A DNA stretch of 64,000 bases from Pseudonocardia oceani. Its GTDB lineage: Bacteria; Actinomycetota; Actinomycetes; Mycobacteriales; Pseudonocardiaceae. This document shows positions 1-7,222 of this stretch, one piece after another (within the stretch, counting starts at the first letter, position 1; each line of letters begins with the position of its first letter). Location: NCBI RefSeq assembly GCF_019263585.2, contig NZ_JADQDF010000001.1, positions 4,030,001 through 4,094,000 of the forward strand, in the 5' to 3' direction. The notes below the pieces were generated by a model. It did not search any database, had not been told where the DNA came from, and worked only from the letters and a program-made list of their open reading frames with translations. A program made the translations under genes and the position numbers.

Positions 1-1150
1 CGCCGGGGAGCTGCTCGAAGTAGCCCGAGACGCCCCACATCCCGGCCGACGCGGCGTCGCCGATCCGCTCGCGGGTGGGCTCCTCCAGCGTCAGCGCGAG
101 GGTGCGGCAGCGCGCGCGCACGCCCATCGCGTGGCACTGGCGCTCGAACGCGACGAGGTCGGCGCCGACGAACGACGACAGCACGACGTCGGCGCCGGAG
201 GCGAGGATCCGCTCGATCAGCGGGCTGAAGTCGCGCGTGCCGAGCGGGGCGAACCCCTCGCCGACGATCGTCGCCCGCCGCTCGGTGAGCACCCGCCACG
301 CCACGGTGTGCACGACCCGCGGCCACACGTAGTCGTTGCCGGCGAGGAACCAGCGGCGCCCGCCCGCCGCCTGCATCAGCGGCCCGGCGGCGGCCTCGAG
401 CTGGGCGCCCGGCCGCTCCCCGAGCTGCACGCACAGCTCGCTGCCCAGCCCGCCCTCGTTCATCAGCGTCTGCACGAGCAGCACACCCGCCGGGCCCAGC
501 TCGGCGGCGGCGCGCTCGAACGTCGCCGAGGTCGTGGTGACCAGCAGCGTGCGGCACCCCGCCCGCACCAGCCGGTGGGCCTCGGCCGCGCCCGTCGCGG
601 GGTCGGTGGCGTCGTCGCCGACGACCAGGCGCAGCGGGCGCCCGTCGATGCCGCCGTCGGCGTTGACCTCGTCGGCGGCCATCGTCGCCATGTTCTCCGT
701 GGCCGCGGCGAACACGCTGCCCAGCCCGGACTTGCTGGTCAGCAGCCCGACGCGGTGCTCGTCGGGGCCGTGCCGGTCGGGCACCGGATGGCCGCGGCGG
801 CGCATGAGCCAGGTCAGCCCGGCGTCGTCGAGATCGGTGACGACGCGGACGCGCGTGCCGGTGCCGTCGCGCTCGAACAGCACGCGCAGGCGCCCGGTCC
901 AGGGCTGGTCGAGCCGGACGTCGATCCGGCCGGGGGAGGCGCCGGGCGCGCGCAGCGCGGTGATCCGGCCCAGCAGCGCGACGCTCTCCCCGCCCAGCGG
1001 CGCCTGCATGGACACCGCGGCGCCGACGCCGAGCCGGTCGCACGTGGCGTCGAACAGCCAACCCGCGCCGCTACCGGCTCCGAACAGGGCGAACACCGCG
1101 TCGGGTGGCGACTCGATCCGCGTCTGCGCGTGCAGGGCGAGACCGCCCAT
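1..1150 (-). CDS. SRPBCC domain fused to periplasmic-binding-protein-like sensor (partial, 3' end outside window)
   Basis: The minus-strand frame stays open from an ATG at 1150 to the window edge (383 codons seen). Residues 1 to about 118 look like an SRPBCC/AHSA1 (START-like) ligand-binding domain. From about residue 132 (HRVGLLTSKSGLGSVF) the protein resembles type-1 periplasmic binding proteins of the AmiC/UrtA branched-chain amide-binding kind, including a DEVNADGGIDGRPLRLVV segment. There is no signal peptide, so it should be cytoplasmic and act as a sensor rather than a transporter subunit. The start overlaps the ArsR stop by one base (TGATG), so the two are translationally coupled. ArsR plus SRPBCC is a common pair; the extra sensor domain is not. 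The ligand is unknown and the C-terminus is not visible. Confidence 0.8.
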   Translation of the reverse strand, partial: MGGLALHAQTRIESPPDAVFALFGAGSGAGWLFDATCDRLGVGAAVSMQAPLGGESVALLGRITALRAPGASPGRIDVRLDQPWTGRLRVLFERDGTGTRVRVVTDLDDAGLTWLMRRRGHPVPDRHGPDEHRVGLLTSKSGLGSVFAAATENMATMAADEVNADGGIDGRPLRLVVGDDATDPATGAAEAHRLVRAGCRTLLVTTTSATFERAAAELGPAGVLLVQTLMNEGGLGSELCVQLGERPGAQLEAAAGPLMQAAGGRRWFLAGNDYVWPRVVHTVAWRVLTERRATIVGEGFAPLGTRDFSPLIERILASGADVVLSSFVGADLVAFERQCHAMGVRARCRTLALTLEEPTRERIGDAASAGMWGVSGYFEQLPG

Positions 1151-1482
1151 CACATGGCTCGGCGGTCCGCACCGGTGGTGGACTCGGCGGCGTCCCGGGC
1201 CGCGTCGAGCGAGGACTGGAACAGCTCCTGCAGCAGGCGGATGACGTCCTGCGCCGGGCCCGTGGGATCGACGGAGTACATGCGGAACCGGCCCGTGCGG
1301 CGCTCGGTGATCAGGCCCGCCGTGCGCAGCACGCGCAGGTGGCTGGAGACGGCCGTGCGTCCCACCCGGGAGATCGCGGCGGACAGCTCGCCCGCGCTGC
1401 ACTCGTCGCGTCCGGCGAGCACCGCGAGGATCTCGCGCCGCACCGGATCGGCGAGCGCGTCGAACGCCAGGTCGGAGGCCAC
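1150..1482 (-). CDS. ArsR-family winged-helix transcriptional regulator
   Basis: A 110-residue protein that is almost entirely one ArsR winged helix: a DPVRREIL opening helix, an HTH around residues 30-60 (SAGELSAAI then SSHLRVLRTAGLI) and a wing (ERRTGRFRMYSV). No metal-binding CxC motif is visible, so it belongs to the non-metal ArsR group that usually precedes an SRPBCC partner. The start is GTG. A TAAGCT -10-like box lies 6 nt upstream and overlaps the stop codon of the preceding XRE gene, suggesting a leaderless transcript. It probably represses its own operon with the downstream fusion gene. Confidence 0.85.
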   Translation of the reverse strand: MASDLAFDALADPVRREILAVLAGRDECSAGELSAAISRVGRTAVSSHLRVLRTAGLITERRTGRFRMYSVDPTGPAQDVIRLLQELFQSSLDAARDAAESTTGADRRAM

Positions 1483-1491
1483 GGGCGGAGC

Positions 1492-2322
1492 TTAACCGAC
1501 GCTCTGCAGTCCGAGGACGCGCAACAGGTCCAGGGCCTGCGCCTCCGGCGTCCCGGGAGCGGCGGAGTAGACGAGCAGGATCTGGTCGTCGGCGTGCACG
1601 AGCAGGGAGTTGCAGTCCAGCGACAGCGGGCCGAGCTCGCGGTGGCGGATCGTCTTGGTGTCGCCGTGGCGCTCGTCGAGCTCGCGCAGGTCCCACAGCC
1701 GCGCGAACGCCGGGCTGGCCGCGCGCAGGTCGGCGACCAGGCGGCGCAGGCCGGCGTCGTCGGGGTAGCGGGCGGCGGCGCGGCGCAGGTCGGAGACCAT
1801 GGCGCGGTCGAGGCGTTCGCGGTCGGGGTCCTCCTCCCAGCGCCACGGCCCCGTGAACGACTGCCGCGCGGCGTTGCGCTCGGCCGGGGGCAGGGCGGAG
1901 AAGTCGCCGAGCAGCGCGGCGGCCATCGGGTTCCACAGCAGTACGTCGAGCTTGGCGTCCATGAGGAACGCGGGGAGGTCGGTGAAGCGGTCCATGAGCC
2001 GGGCGACGCTGGGGCGCACGGCGCTGCGGATGCGCCCGGGTCCCGGCGGGGTGGCGCCGGCGAGGCGGTAGAGGTGCTCGCGCTCGGCGTCGGACACGCG
2101 CAGGGCGCGGGCCAGCGCGGCCACGACCGACTCCGACGGGTGCGGCCCGCGGCCCTGCTCCAGGCGCGTCACGTAGTCGACGGACACGCCCGCGAGCTGC
2201 GCCACCTCCTCGCGGCGCAGGCCCGGGACGCGGCGGCGGACGCCGGCCGGCAGCCCGACGTCGACGGGGTCCAGGCGCTCGCGCCACGTGCGCAGCGCGC
2301 CGGCGAGCTCGGTGCGGTCCAT
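1492..2322 (-). CDS. XRE-family regulator with MmyB-like ligand-binding domain
   Basis: A 276-residue protein. Residues about 8-75 form an XRE helix-turn-helix (RREEVAQLAGVSVDYVTRLEQG) and the rest matches the MmyB-like domain of actinobacterial regulators (DLPAFLMDAKLDVLLWNPMA and LDCNSLLVHADDQILLVYSA). Family members usually sit divergently from, and control, a short-chain dehydrogenase gene. Here only the 3' stub of such a gene remains at about 2592-2720. The start chosen is ATG (MDRTELAG); upstream in-frame sequence is intergenic in character. Two near-identical palindromes lie 120-210 bp upstream and are candidate operators. Confidence 0.85.
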   Translation of the reverse strand: MDRTELAGALRTWRERLDPVDVGLPAGVRRRVPGLRREEVAQLAGVSVDYVTRLEQGRGPHPSESVVAALARALRVSDAEREHLYRLAGATPPGPGRIRSAVRPSVARLMDRFTDLPAFLMDAKLDVLLWNPMAAALLGDFSALPPAERNAARQSFTGPWRWEEDPDRERLDRAMVSDLRRAAARYPDDAGLRRLVADLRAASPAFARLWDLRELDERHGDTKTIRHRELGPLSLDCNSLLVHADDQILLVYSAAPGTPEAQALDLLRVLGLQSVG

Positions 2323-2442
2323 GCGTCCAGCATGCCCCGGTCCGGGTGGCGGAGGGTGGTACCGGCCGTCCCTGCCTGCGCGGTGGCAGCGGTGATCGTC
2401 GGCAGTGTGACGCCATGGTCCTCCCGACGGCAGTGACGACGC

Positions 2443-2530
2443 ACTCCCGGTGATCACCGGGCAGCGGGTGTCAGGAGTGGGCCTCACGGCACCTCCCGCG
2501 ACCACGACTCACACTTCCGGTGATCACCGC
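2443..2530. promoter_or_regulatory. Two copies of a GGTGATCACC palindrome, candidate operators
   Basis: CCCGGTGATCACCGGG is a perfect 16-bp palindrome at 2446-2461. A second copy, CGGTGATCACCG, lies at 2518-2529, 70 bp centre to centre. Both are preceded by ACT(C/T). They lie between the XRE regulator gene and the remains of the SDR gene it would be expected to control. Operator function is inferred from position and symmetry only. Confidence 0.45.
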
Positions 2531-2591
2531 CGCTGCGACGGCCGCACCCGATGCGGTCGACACCGGCAGGAGGGCTTCCCGCCCGTCGTAC

Positions 2592-2720
2592 CATCCGCTC
2601 GGCAACAGCGGCCCGCAGACGGTGCAGGAGGGGACGGACGCGATCGTCGAGCCGGCGCAGGTGGCGCCGGACGGCCCGACGGGCGGGTTCTTCGACCGGA
2701 GCGGCGCGGTGCCCTGGTAG
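2592..2720 (+). pseudogene. 3' remnant of a short-chain dehydrogenase/reductase gene
   Basis: The plus frame ending at TAG 2718-2720 encodes GPQTVQEGTDAIV followed by DGPTGGFFDRSGAVPW. This is the typical C-terminal tail of carbonyl-reductase-like SDR proteins (EGADAIV, then GGFF..G.PVPW). No Rossmann glycine motif or YxxxK site precedes it; upstream sequence is low-information intergenic DNA. It reads as the last roughly 40 codons of a deleted gene. Just past the stop the end is partly duplicated: GTGCCCTGGTAGG occurs at 2709-2721 and again at 2724-2736. Confidence 0.6.
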
Positions 2721-2740
2721 GTCGTGCCCTGGTAGGAGGT

Positions 2741-2782
2741 CGTGAGTGGGAACCGGTGCCCTGGCACCGGTTCCCACTCACG
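2741..2782 (-). terminator. Strong hairpin terminator downstream of the VOC gene
   Basis: A perfect 20-bp inverted repeat (2741-2760 with 2763-2782) separated by two bases, starting about 10 bp after the stop of the minus-strand VOC gene. It has no T-tract, as is usual for actinobacterial terminators, and could also stop plus-strand transcription. Confidence 0.75.
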
Positions 2783-2791
2783 GGCAGCCCG

Positions 2792-3994
2792 CTAGGGCTG
2801 CAGCAGGCGGAACGCGGTGCCCTGGTCGTCGACGCACCGCGTCATCCGCCCGAACCGCGACTGCACCGTCTCCTGCGCCGTCCCGCCCCCGGCCCGCACC
2901 GCGGCCAGGGCGGCGTCGGAGTCGGGCACCCGGAACGTCGGCACGACGGTCGGCACCGCCTCCCCGCCGGCCAGCCCGGTGCGGGGGCGGGTGCGCCCGC
3001 CGTCGACGGTGCCGTTCCAGTAGTCCCCGCCGTGGTCGCCGGGCCGGAAGCCCCAGCCCAGGACCGTGCCGTAGAACGCGCGGGCCCGGCCGGAGTCGGG
3101 CACCCGCAGCTCCGCGTACTCCGGCAGCGCCACCGCCGGGGCGTCGCCCTCGTGCAGGGCGAACGCAAGGCCCTGGTCGTCGACGCAGTCGGCGACGCGC
3201 CCGTGCTCGCGGACCTGCGGCGGCCGTGCGGTCCCGCCCGCGGCGCGCACCACGTCGGACGCGGCGTCGAGGTCGGCCACGGCGTAGCAGAGGAACAGCC
3301 CCGCCGACGGGTCGCCCGCGGTGATCCGCAGCCGGCCGAGGTCGCCGAGCACGGCGGCGTAGAAGCGCTCGGCCCGCGCGACGTCGGCGGTCCACAGCGA
3401 GGCGAACACGACGTCACCGGGGCGGGCGAGGTCGGCGTCGCGCGAGACCATCCAGCGGTGCCCGGACGGGTCGAGCACCACGCCGCCGCGCCCGTACGGG
3501 GAGTCGGTGACGGGCCGCTCCAGCACGCCGCCGGCCGCCACGGCGCGGGCGACGACGGCGTCGGGGTCGGTCACCTCCAGGCGCAGCGACTGGCTCACCC
3601 CGCCGCGGGTGACCGGCGCGAGCAGCCCCATCTCACCGAACTCCTCGGCCAGCATGAGGACGCTGTCGCCCAGCGCCACCTCGGCGTGCCCGACCTTCCC
3701 GCCGGGCATGACGATCGGCTCGCCGCGGCGGACCCCGCCGAACGCGGTGACGTAGAAGTCCAGGGCCGCGGCCGCGTCGGTGACGGCCAGGTAGGGGGTC
3801 AGCGACCGCAGGCGGGCGGTGGCGGGCGCGGCGGTGGTCGCGGCGGTGGGTACAGCGGTGGTCGCAGTGGTCACGGTGTCCTCCACAGGAGACAGCAGCG
3901 CGCGCTCCAGGCGGGCGCGCAGGGTGCGGGCGAAGACGGGATCGGGATCGACGGGGACGGCGGCGGCGCGCAGGGCGTCGAGCGGGTCGGTCAC
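2792..3994 (-). CDS. Triple-VOC (glyoxalase/bleomycin-resistance fold) protein paired with an ECF sigma factor
   Basis: A 400-residue protein. The N-terminal roughly 45 residues (DPLDALRAAAVPVDPDPVF then ARLERAL) form a short helical segment seen in VOC proteins encoded with sigma factors. Three VOC modules follow: about 60-175 (LTPYLAVTDAAAALDFYVTAFG, PhnB-like), 180-295 and 300-400. The start is GTG, sharing GTGA with the stop of the upstream ECF sigma gene, so the two are translationally coupled. Its role is probably sensing or detoxifying a small molecule under the linked sigma factor; the substrate cannot be deduced. Confidence 0.8.
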   Translation of the reverse strand: MTDPLDALRAAAVPVDPDPVFARTLRARLERALLSPVEDTVTTATTAVPTAATTAAPATARLRSLTPYLAVTDAAAALDFYVTAFGGVRRGEPIVMPGGKVGHAEVALGDSVLMLAEEFGEMGLLAPVTRGGVSQSLRLEVTDPDAVVARAVAAGGVLERPVTDSPYGRGGVVLDPSGHRWMVSRDADLARPGDVVFASLWTADVARAERFYAAVLGDLGRLRITAGDPSAGLFLCYAVADLDAASDVVRAAGGTARPPQVREHGRVADCVDDQGLAFALHEGDAPAVALPEYAELRVPDSGRARAFYGTVLGWGFRPGDHGGDYWNGTVDGGRTRPRTGLAGGEAVPTVVPTFRVPDSDAALAAVRAGGGTAQETVQSRFGRMTRCVDDQGTAFRLLQP

Positions 3995-4506
3995 CGCGCA
4001 CCTCCCTCGTAGCCGCGGCGGAACGCGGCGCGGGCGCGCGCCAGCAGCGACTCGGTGGCGTGCACGGTGCGGCCCAGCGCGCGGGCCACGTCGGCGACGG
4101 GCAGGCCGTCGAGGTAGCGCAGCGTCAGGGCGGCGCGGTGCAGCGCGGTCTGGGCGTCGAGCACCTCGCGGGCGACCACGGCGTCCACGTGCCCCTCCCA
4201 CGGGTCCTCGACGTCCTCGGTGGACTCCTCGACGGCGCGCAGCCCGCGCTCCTCCCGCTCGACGGACCGCCAGTGGTCCACGAGCTTGTGCCGCGCGATG
4301 CCCACCAGCCACCCGACGTTCAGGGGCGGCGGCGGGTGCCGGCGGCACGCGGTGACCGCGGCCAGGAACGTCTCGGCCGTGAGGTCCTCCGCGAGCGCCC
4401 GGCGCCCGCAGCGCGCGAGCAGGTAGCCGTACACCTGCGGCAGCGCGTCGTCGTAGAGCGCGAGCAGCGCCGGTCCCGGTTCGGGGCGGATCTGCTCGCG
4501 GTTCAC
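3991..4506 (-). CDS. ECF-type RNA polymerase sigma factor
   Basis: A 171-residue sigma-70 family protein with region 2 (LPQVYGYLLARCGRRALAED then AETFLAAV) and region 4 (TLRYLDGLPVADVARALG then ATESLLARARAAF). The start chosen is GTG at 4506 with an AAGGGA Shine-Dalgarno sequence 5 nt upstream; longer in-frame extensions are arginine-rich antisense sequence. It overlaps the downstream VOC gene by 4 nt. No anti-sigma gene is adjacent, so the VOC protein is the likely functional partner. Confidence 0.85.
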   Translation of the reverse strand: MNREQIRPEPGPALLALYDDALPQVYGYLLARCGRRALAEDLTAETFLAAVTACRRHPPPPLNVGWLVGIARHKLVDHWRSVEREERGLRAVEESTEDVEDPWEGHVDAVVAREVLDAQTALHRAALTLRYLDGLPVADVARALGRTVHATESLLARARAAFRRGYEGGAR

Positions 4507-4546
4507 GTCCCTTCGTCGTCCGGGGGCCGCGGGTTCCGTCGGGAGG

Positions 4547-5620
4547 TCACCCGTTCGTCGTAGCGGCCGTCGTCGCAGAGGCCGTCGTCGTGAGGAAGGT
4601 CCGGAACACCGACAGCCACCGCTCCGCCGCGTCGATGTGCGGTCCGTGGCCGGACGCCTCGAACATCTCGGTCGTGACGGCGCCGCCCGCCGCCGCGTAC
4701 CGCTGCAGCAGCGACCGGATCTGGCTGACCATCGGCTGCGGCGGGTAGACGTCCGCACCCGGCCACCCCGGCACGGCGCCGCCCGCGCCGAGCGCGCCGA
4801 ACTCGAGCATCGAGCCGTCGGCGATCACGAGGTCGCCCATGCCGTGCGTCCACAGCACCGGCGGCTTCGCCGCGATGTCGACCAGCCCCGTCCAGTCGCA
4901 GTACTTCGGGGACAGTGCGTTGAGGATGCCGGTGGTGCCGGGTGCGAGGCCCGGCCAGTTCTCGGTCGGCGTGGAGCCGCCGGGGTAGCCGTCGTCGCCG
5001 ACGAGCGTCAGCAGGACCTCGTCGACGAGGAGGTCCTCGCGCGGCTCGGTGTGCGTGGGCGCCCAGTAGAGCGAGCGCATGACGCTGCGGGGCGAGAGCG
5101 GGCTGTCGGCGCTGCGGTCGCCCGCGCGCAGGCGCTCGACGAGCTCGGGGTTGGCGCCGCCGCCACCCGAGCCCGCGGCGTCGGGGAAGCAGGGGGTGCC
5201 GTCGGCGAACGTGCCGCCGTAGCCGTGCGGGGAGACCGGGTCGATGAACGTCAGCGACGCCACCGGGCGCGCCATCGCGAACCGGGCGATCGCCGCGCCC
5301 GCCGTCGACCACCCGACCAGGTGCACCGGCCCGTCGACGCCGAGTGCGCGCAGCAGGGCGTCGAGGTCGTCGGCCCAGTCGTCGAGGCCGCGGGTGGCGT
5401 CGATCGGGGCGGGCTCGGACCGGCCGAAGCCGCGCATGTCCGGCGCGATCACCCGGTACTCGGGCAGCCCGGGCATGAGGTGCTCGTAGAACCGCGAGGT
5501 GGAGAGGTTGCCGTGCACCATCACCACGACCGGGCCGTCGGCGGGCCCGGACTCCAGGTGGTGCATCCGGATGCGGTCGGTCTCGGTGGTCGCGGAGCGC
5601 ACGCCGGGCAGGAGGTCCAT
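4547..5620 (-). CDS. Alpha/beta hydrolase
   Basis: A 357-residue alpha/beta hydrolase. The oxyanion region is VVMVHGN, the nucleophile elbow GWSTAG (about residues 119-124), and the final catalytic His lies in ASGHGPHID near the C-terminus, with an acidic residue before it (GDLVIADGSM). There is no signal peptide, so it is cytoplasmic. The extended cap domain makes it longer than a simple esterase. It lies 40 bp upstream of the ECF sigma gene on the same strand and may be co-transcribed with it. The substrate is unknown. Confidence 0.8.
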   Translation of the reverse strand: MDLLPGVRSATTETDRIRMHHLESGPADGPVVVMVHGNLSTSRFYEHLMPGLPEYRVIAPDMRGFGRSEPAPIDATRGLDDWADDLDALLRALGVDGPVHLVGWSTAGAAIARFAMARPVASLTFIDPVSPHGYGGTFADGTPCFPDAAGSGGGGANPELVERLRAGDRSADSPLSPRSVMRSLYWAPTHTEPREDLLVDEVLLTLVGDDGYPGGSTPTENWPGLAPGTTGILNALSPKYCDWTGLVDIAAKPPVLWTHGMGDLVIADGSMLEFGALGAGGAVPGWPGADVYPPQPMVSQIRSLLQRYAAAGGAVTTEMFEASGHGPHIDAAERWLSVFRTFLTTTASATTAATTNG

Positions 5621-5678
5621 GTCCGCGGATGCTGGTGGCCCCGTGCTGGTGGGTCAAGTGGGCCGGTCGGTCAAGGGG

Positions 5679-6044
5679 TCACGTGAGCCGGCGCAGCTGC
5701 GCCGCGAGGTAGGGCCGGGCCCGCCGCCGGCCGCCGCGCGCGGCGATGGCGCGGTCGAGCGCGCGCAGCGACCGGACGACCCCGTCGACGTCGGGCGACC
5801 AGCCGCGGCGCTCGCACTCGGCGATCCAGTCGGCGGGGGTGGCGTGCCCGCGCTGCCGGTTGCACCGCGAGCACGCGACGACCTCGTTCTCGCGCCACGA
5901 CGGGCCGCCCTTGACGCGCGGCACCAGGTGCTCGGTGGTCGGGCGCACCAGCCCGGTGCAGCGGCGGCGGCACCACACGCAGCGGTCGCCGTCGCGGTCG
6001 ATCGCCTCGCGCAGCCGGGTGGCGCGGTCGGCCTGGTCGCTCAT
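5679..6044 (-). CDS. HNH endonuclease-domain protein
   Basis: A 121-residue protein. An N-terminal CVWCRRRC zinc knuckle, TTEHLVPRVKGGPSW (first HNH histidine), then NEVVACSRCNRQRGH (Asn and second zinc knuckle) form a complete small HNH fold. A GGGAGG Shine-Dalgarno sequence precedes the ATG. It is divergent from the LLM oxidoreductase. No methylase or restriction partner is present, so its role is unassigned. It is unrelated in detail to the second HNH gene at 44.6-45.0 kb. Confidence 0.8.
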   Translation of the reverse strand: MSDQADRATRLREAIDRDGDRCVWCRRRCTGLVRPTTEHLVPRVKGGPSWRENEVVACSRCNRQRGHATPADWIAECERRGWSPDVDGVVRSLRALDRAIAARGGRRRARPYLAAQLRRLT

Positions 6045-6093
6045 CGCCTCCCAGTGTGCGACGCGCGGCGCGCGCCCGCTCTAGGGTCGGGGC

Positions 6094-7098
6094 ATGACGG
6101 AGCGGATGGGTGTGGCGGTCCACGGCGGCACGCTGACGACGGCGGTGAACGCCGCGGTGCGGGCCGAGGAGCGCGGCTTCGAGTCGGTGTGGACCACCGA
6201 GTTCTACGACCGCTCGGCCACGGTCTCGCTCGCCGCGATGGCGCTGCGCACGTCGACGATCACGGTGGCGTCGGGCATCGCCTACGCCGTGGGGCGCAGC
6301 CCGCTCGTGCTCGCCGCCGAGGCCCGCGACCTCGCCGAGCTGTCGGGCGACCGGCTCGTCCTGGGCCTGGGCACCGGCACCCGCACCATGCAGCGCGACT
6401 GGCACGGCGTCGACGGGGCCTCGCCCGCCCCGCGCATGGAGGAGCTCGTGCCCCTGCTGCGCCGGATCTGGACGATGGACGCCGCCGGCGTGCAGCACGA
6501 GGGTCGCTTCTACCGGATGGCGCTGCAGCCCACCGCCGCGGTGACGCCCCGCCCGCCGGTGCCGGTCTACCTCGCCGGTTTCAACGCGCGGATGGTGCAG
6601 GCCGCGGGCGCCGTCGCCGACGGGCTGGTCGGGCACCCGATCTTCACCCGCCGCTACGTCGAGGAGGTCGTGCGGCCCGCGCTCGCCGCCGGGGCCGCGC
6701 GCACCGGCCGCCCCGCCGACATCCCGGTTGCCGGCTATGTGATCACCAGCGTGGCCGATGACGGCGACCGCGCCCGCCGCGACGCCGCCGCCCAGATCGC
6801 CTTCTACACCGTGGTCCGGACCTACGCGCCGCTCGTCGAGCTCGAGGGCTTCACCACGGAGGTCGCCGCGATCCGCGACGCCTGGAAGGCCCGCGACCAC
6901 GACGGCATGATCGCCGCCGTCAGCCCCGCGATGCTCGACCGGATGGCCGTCGCCGGCACCCCCGACGAGGTCCGCGACCGGATTCCCGGCTTCCACGGGC
7001 TCTACGACCGCCTGCTCTGCTACATCCCCAGCTACGGCCTGTCCGACGGCGAGATCGGCGAGCGCCTCGACGCCGCGATCGACACGTTCGGGTCGTGA
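6094..7098 (+). CDS. LLM-class (F420-dependent) oxidoreductase
   Basis: A 334-residue luciferase-like TIM barrel: AVHGGTLTTAVNAAVRAEERGFESVW at the N-terminus, VASGIAYAVGRSP, RLVLGLGTGTR, and a C-terminal segment with AGTPDEVRDRI. This matches the F420-dependent LLM enzymes of actinobacteria; use of F420 is inferred from the family. A TAGGGT -10 box ends 6 nt before the ATG with no Shine-Dalgarno sequence, indicating leaderless translation. It is transcribed alone. The substrate is unknown. Confidence 0.85.
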   Translation: MTERMGVAVHGGTLTTAVNAAVRAEERGFESVWTTEFYDRSATVSLAAMALRTSTITVASGIAYAVGRSPLVLAAEARDLAELSGDRLVLGLGTGTRTMQRDWHGVDGASPAPRMEELVPLLRRIWTMDAAGVQHEGRFYRMALQPTAAVTPRPPVPVYLAGFNARMVQAAGAVADGLVGHPIFTRRYVEEVVRPALAAGAARTGRPADIPVAGYVITSVADDGDRARRDAAAQIAFYTVVRTYAPLVELEGFTTEVAAIRDAWKARDHDGMIAAVSPAMLDRMAVAGTPDEVRDRIPGFHGLYDRLLCYIPSYGLSDGEIGERLDAAIDTFGS

Positions 7099-7222
7099 AT
7101 CCGGACGTTCCGGTCGGCTGCCCGAGTTGGTGTTGGCTCTCGTGCTGATCAGGTGACACGCTCCTCGTCGTCGGGGTGCGCGCAGTCGTGCGATCACTCC
7201 CGGTGACGAGATCGGGGGGAAC

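Noticed and set aside
131..1495. Long plus-strand frame at the window start
   Set aside because: The minus strand here encodes the ArsR gene and a recognisable SRPBCC-binding-protein fusion; the plus frame has no recognisable protein character.
2443..2530. Restriction-site-like GATC palindromes as a phage attachment site
   Set aside because: There is no integrase, tRNA or mobile gene nearby; an operator role beside the XRE regulator is simpler.
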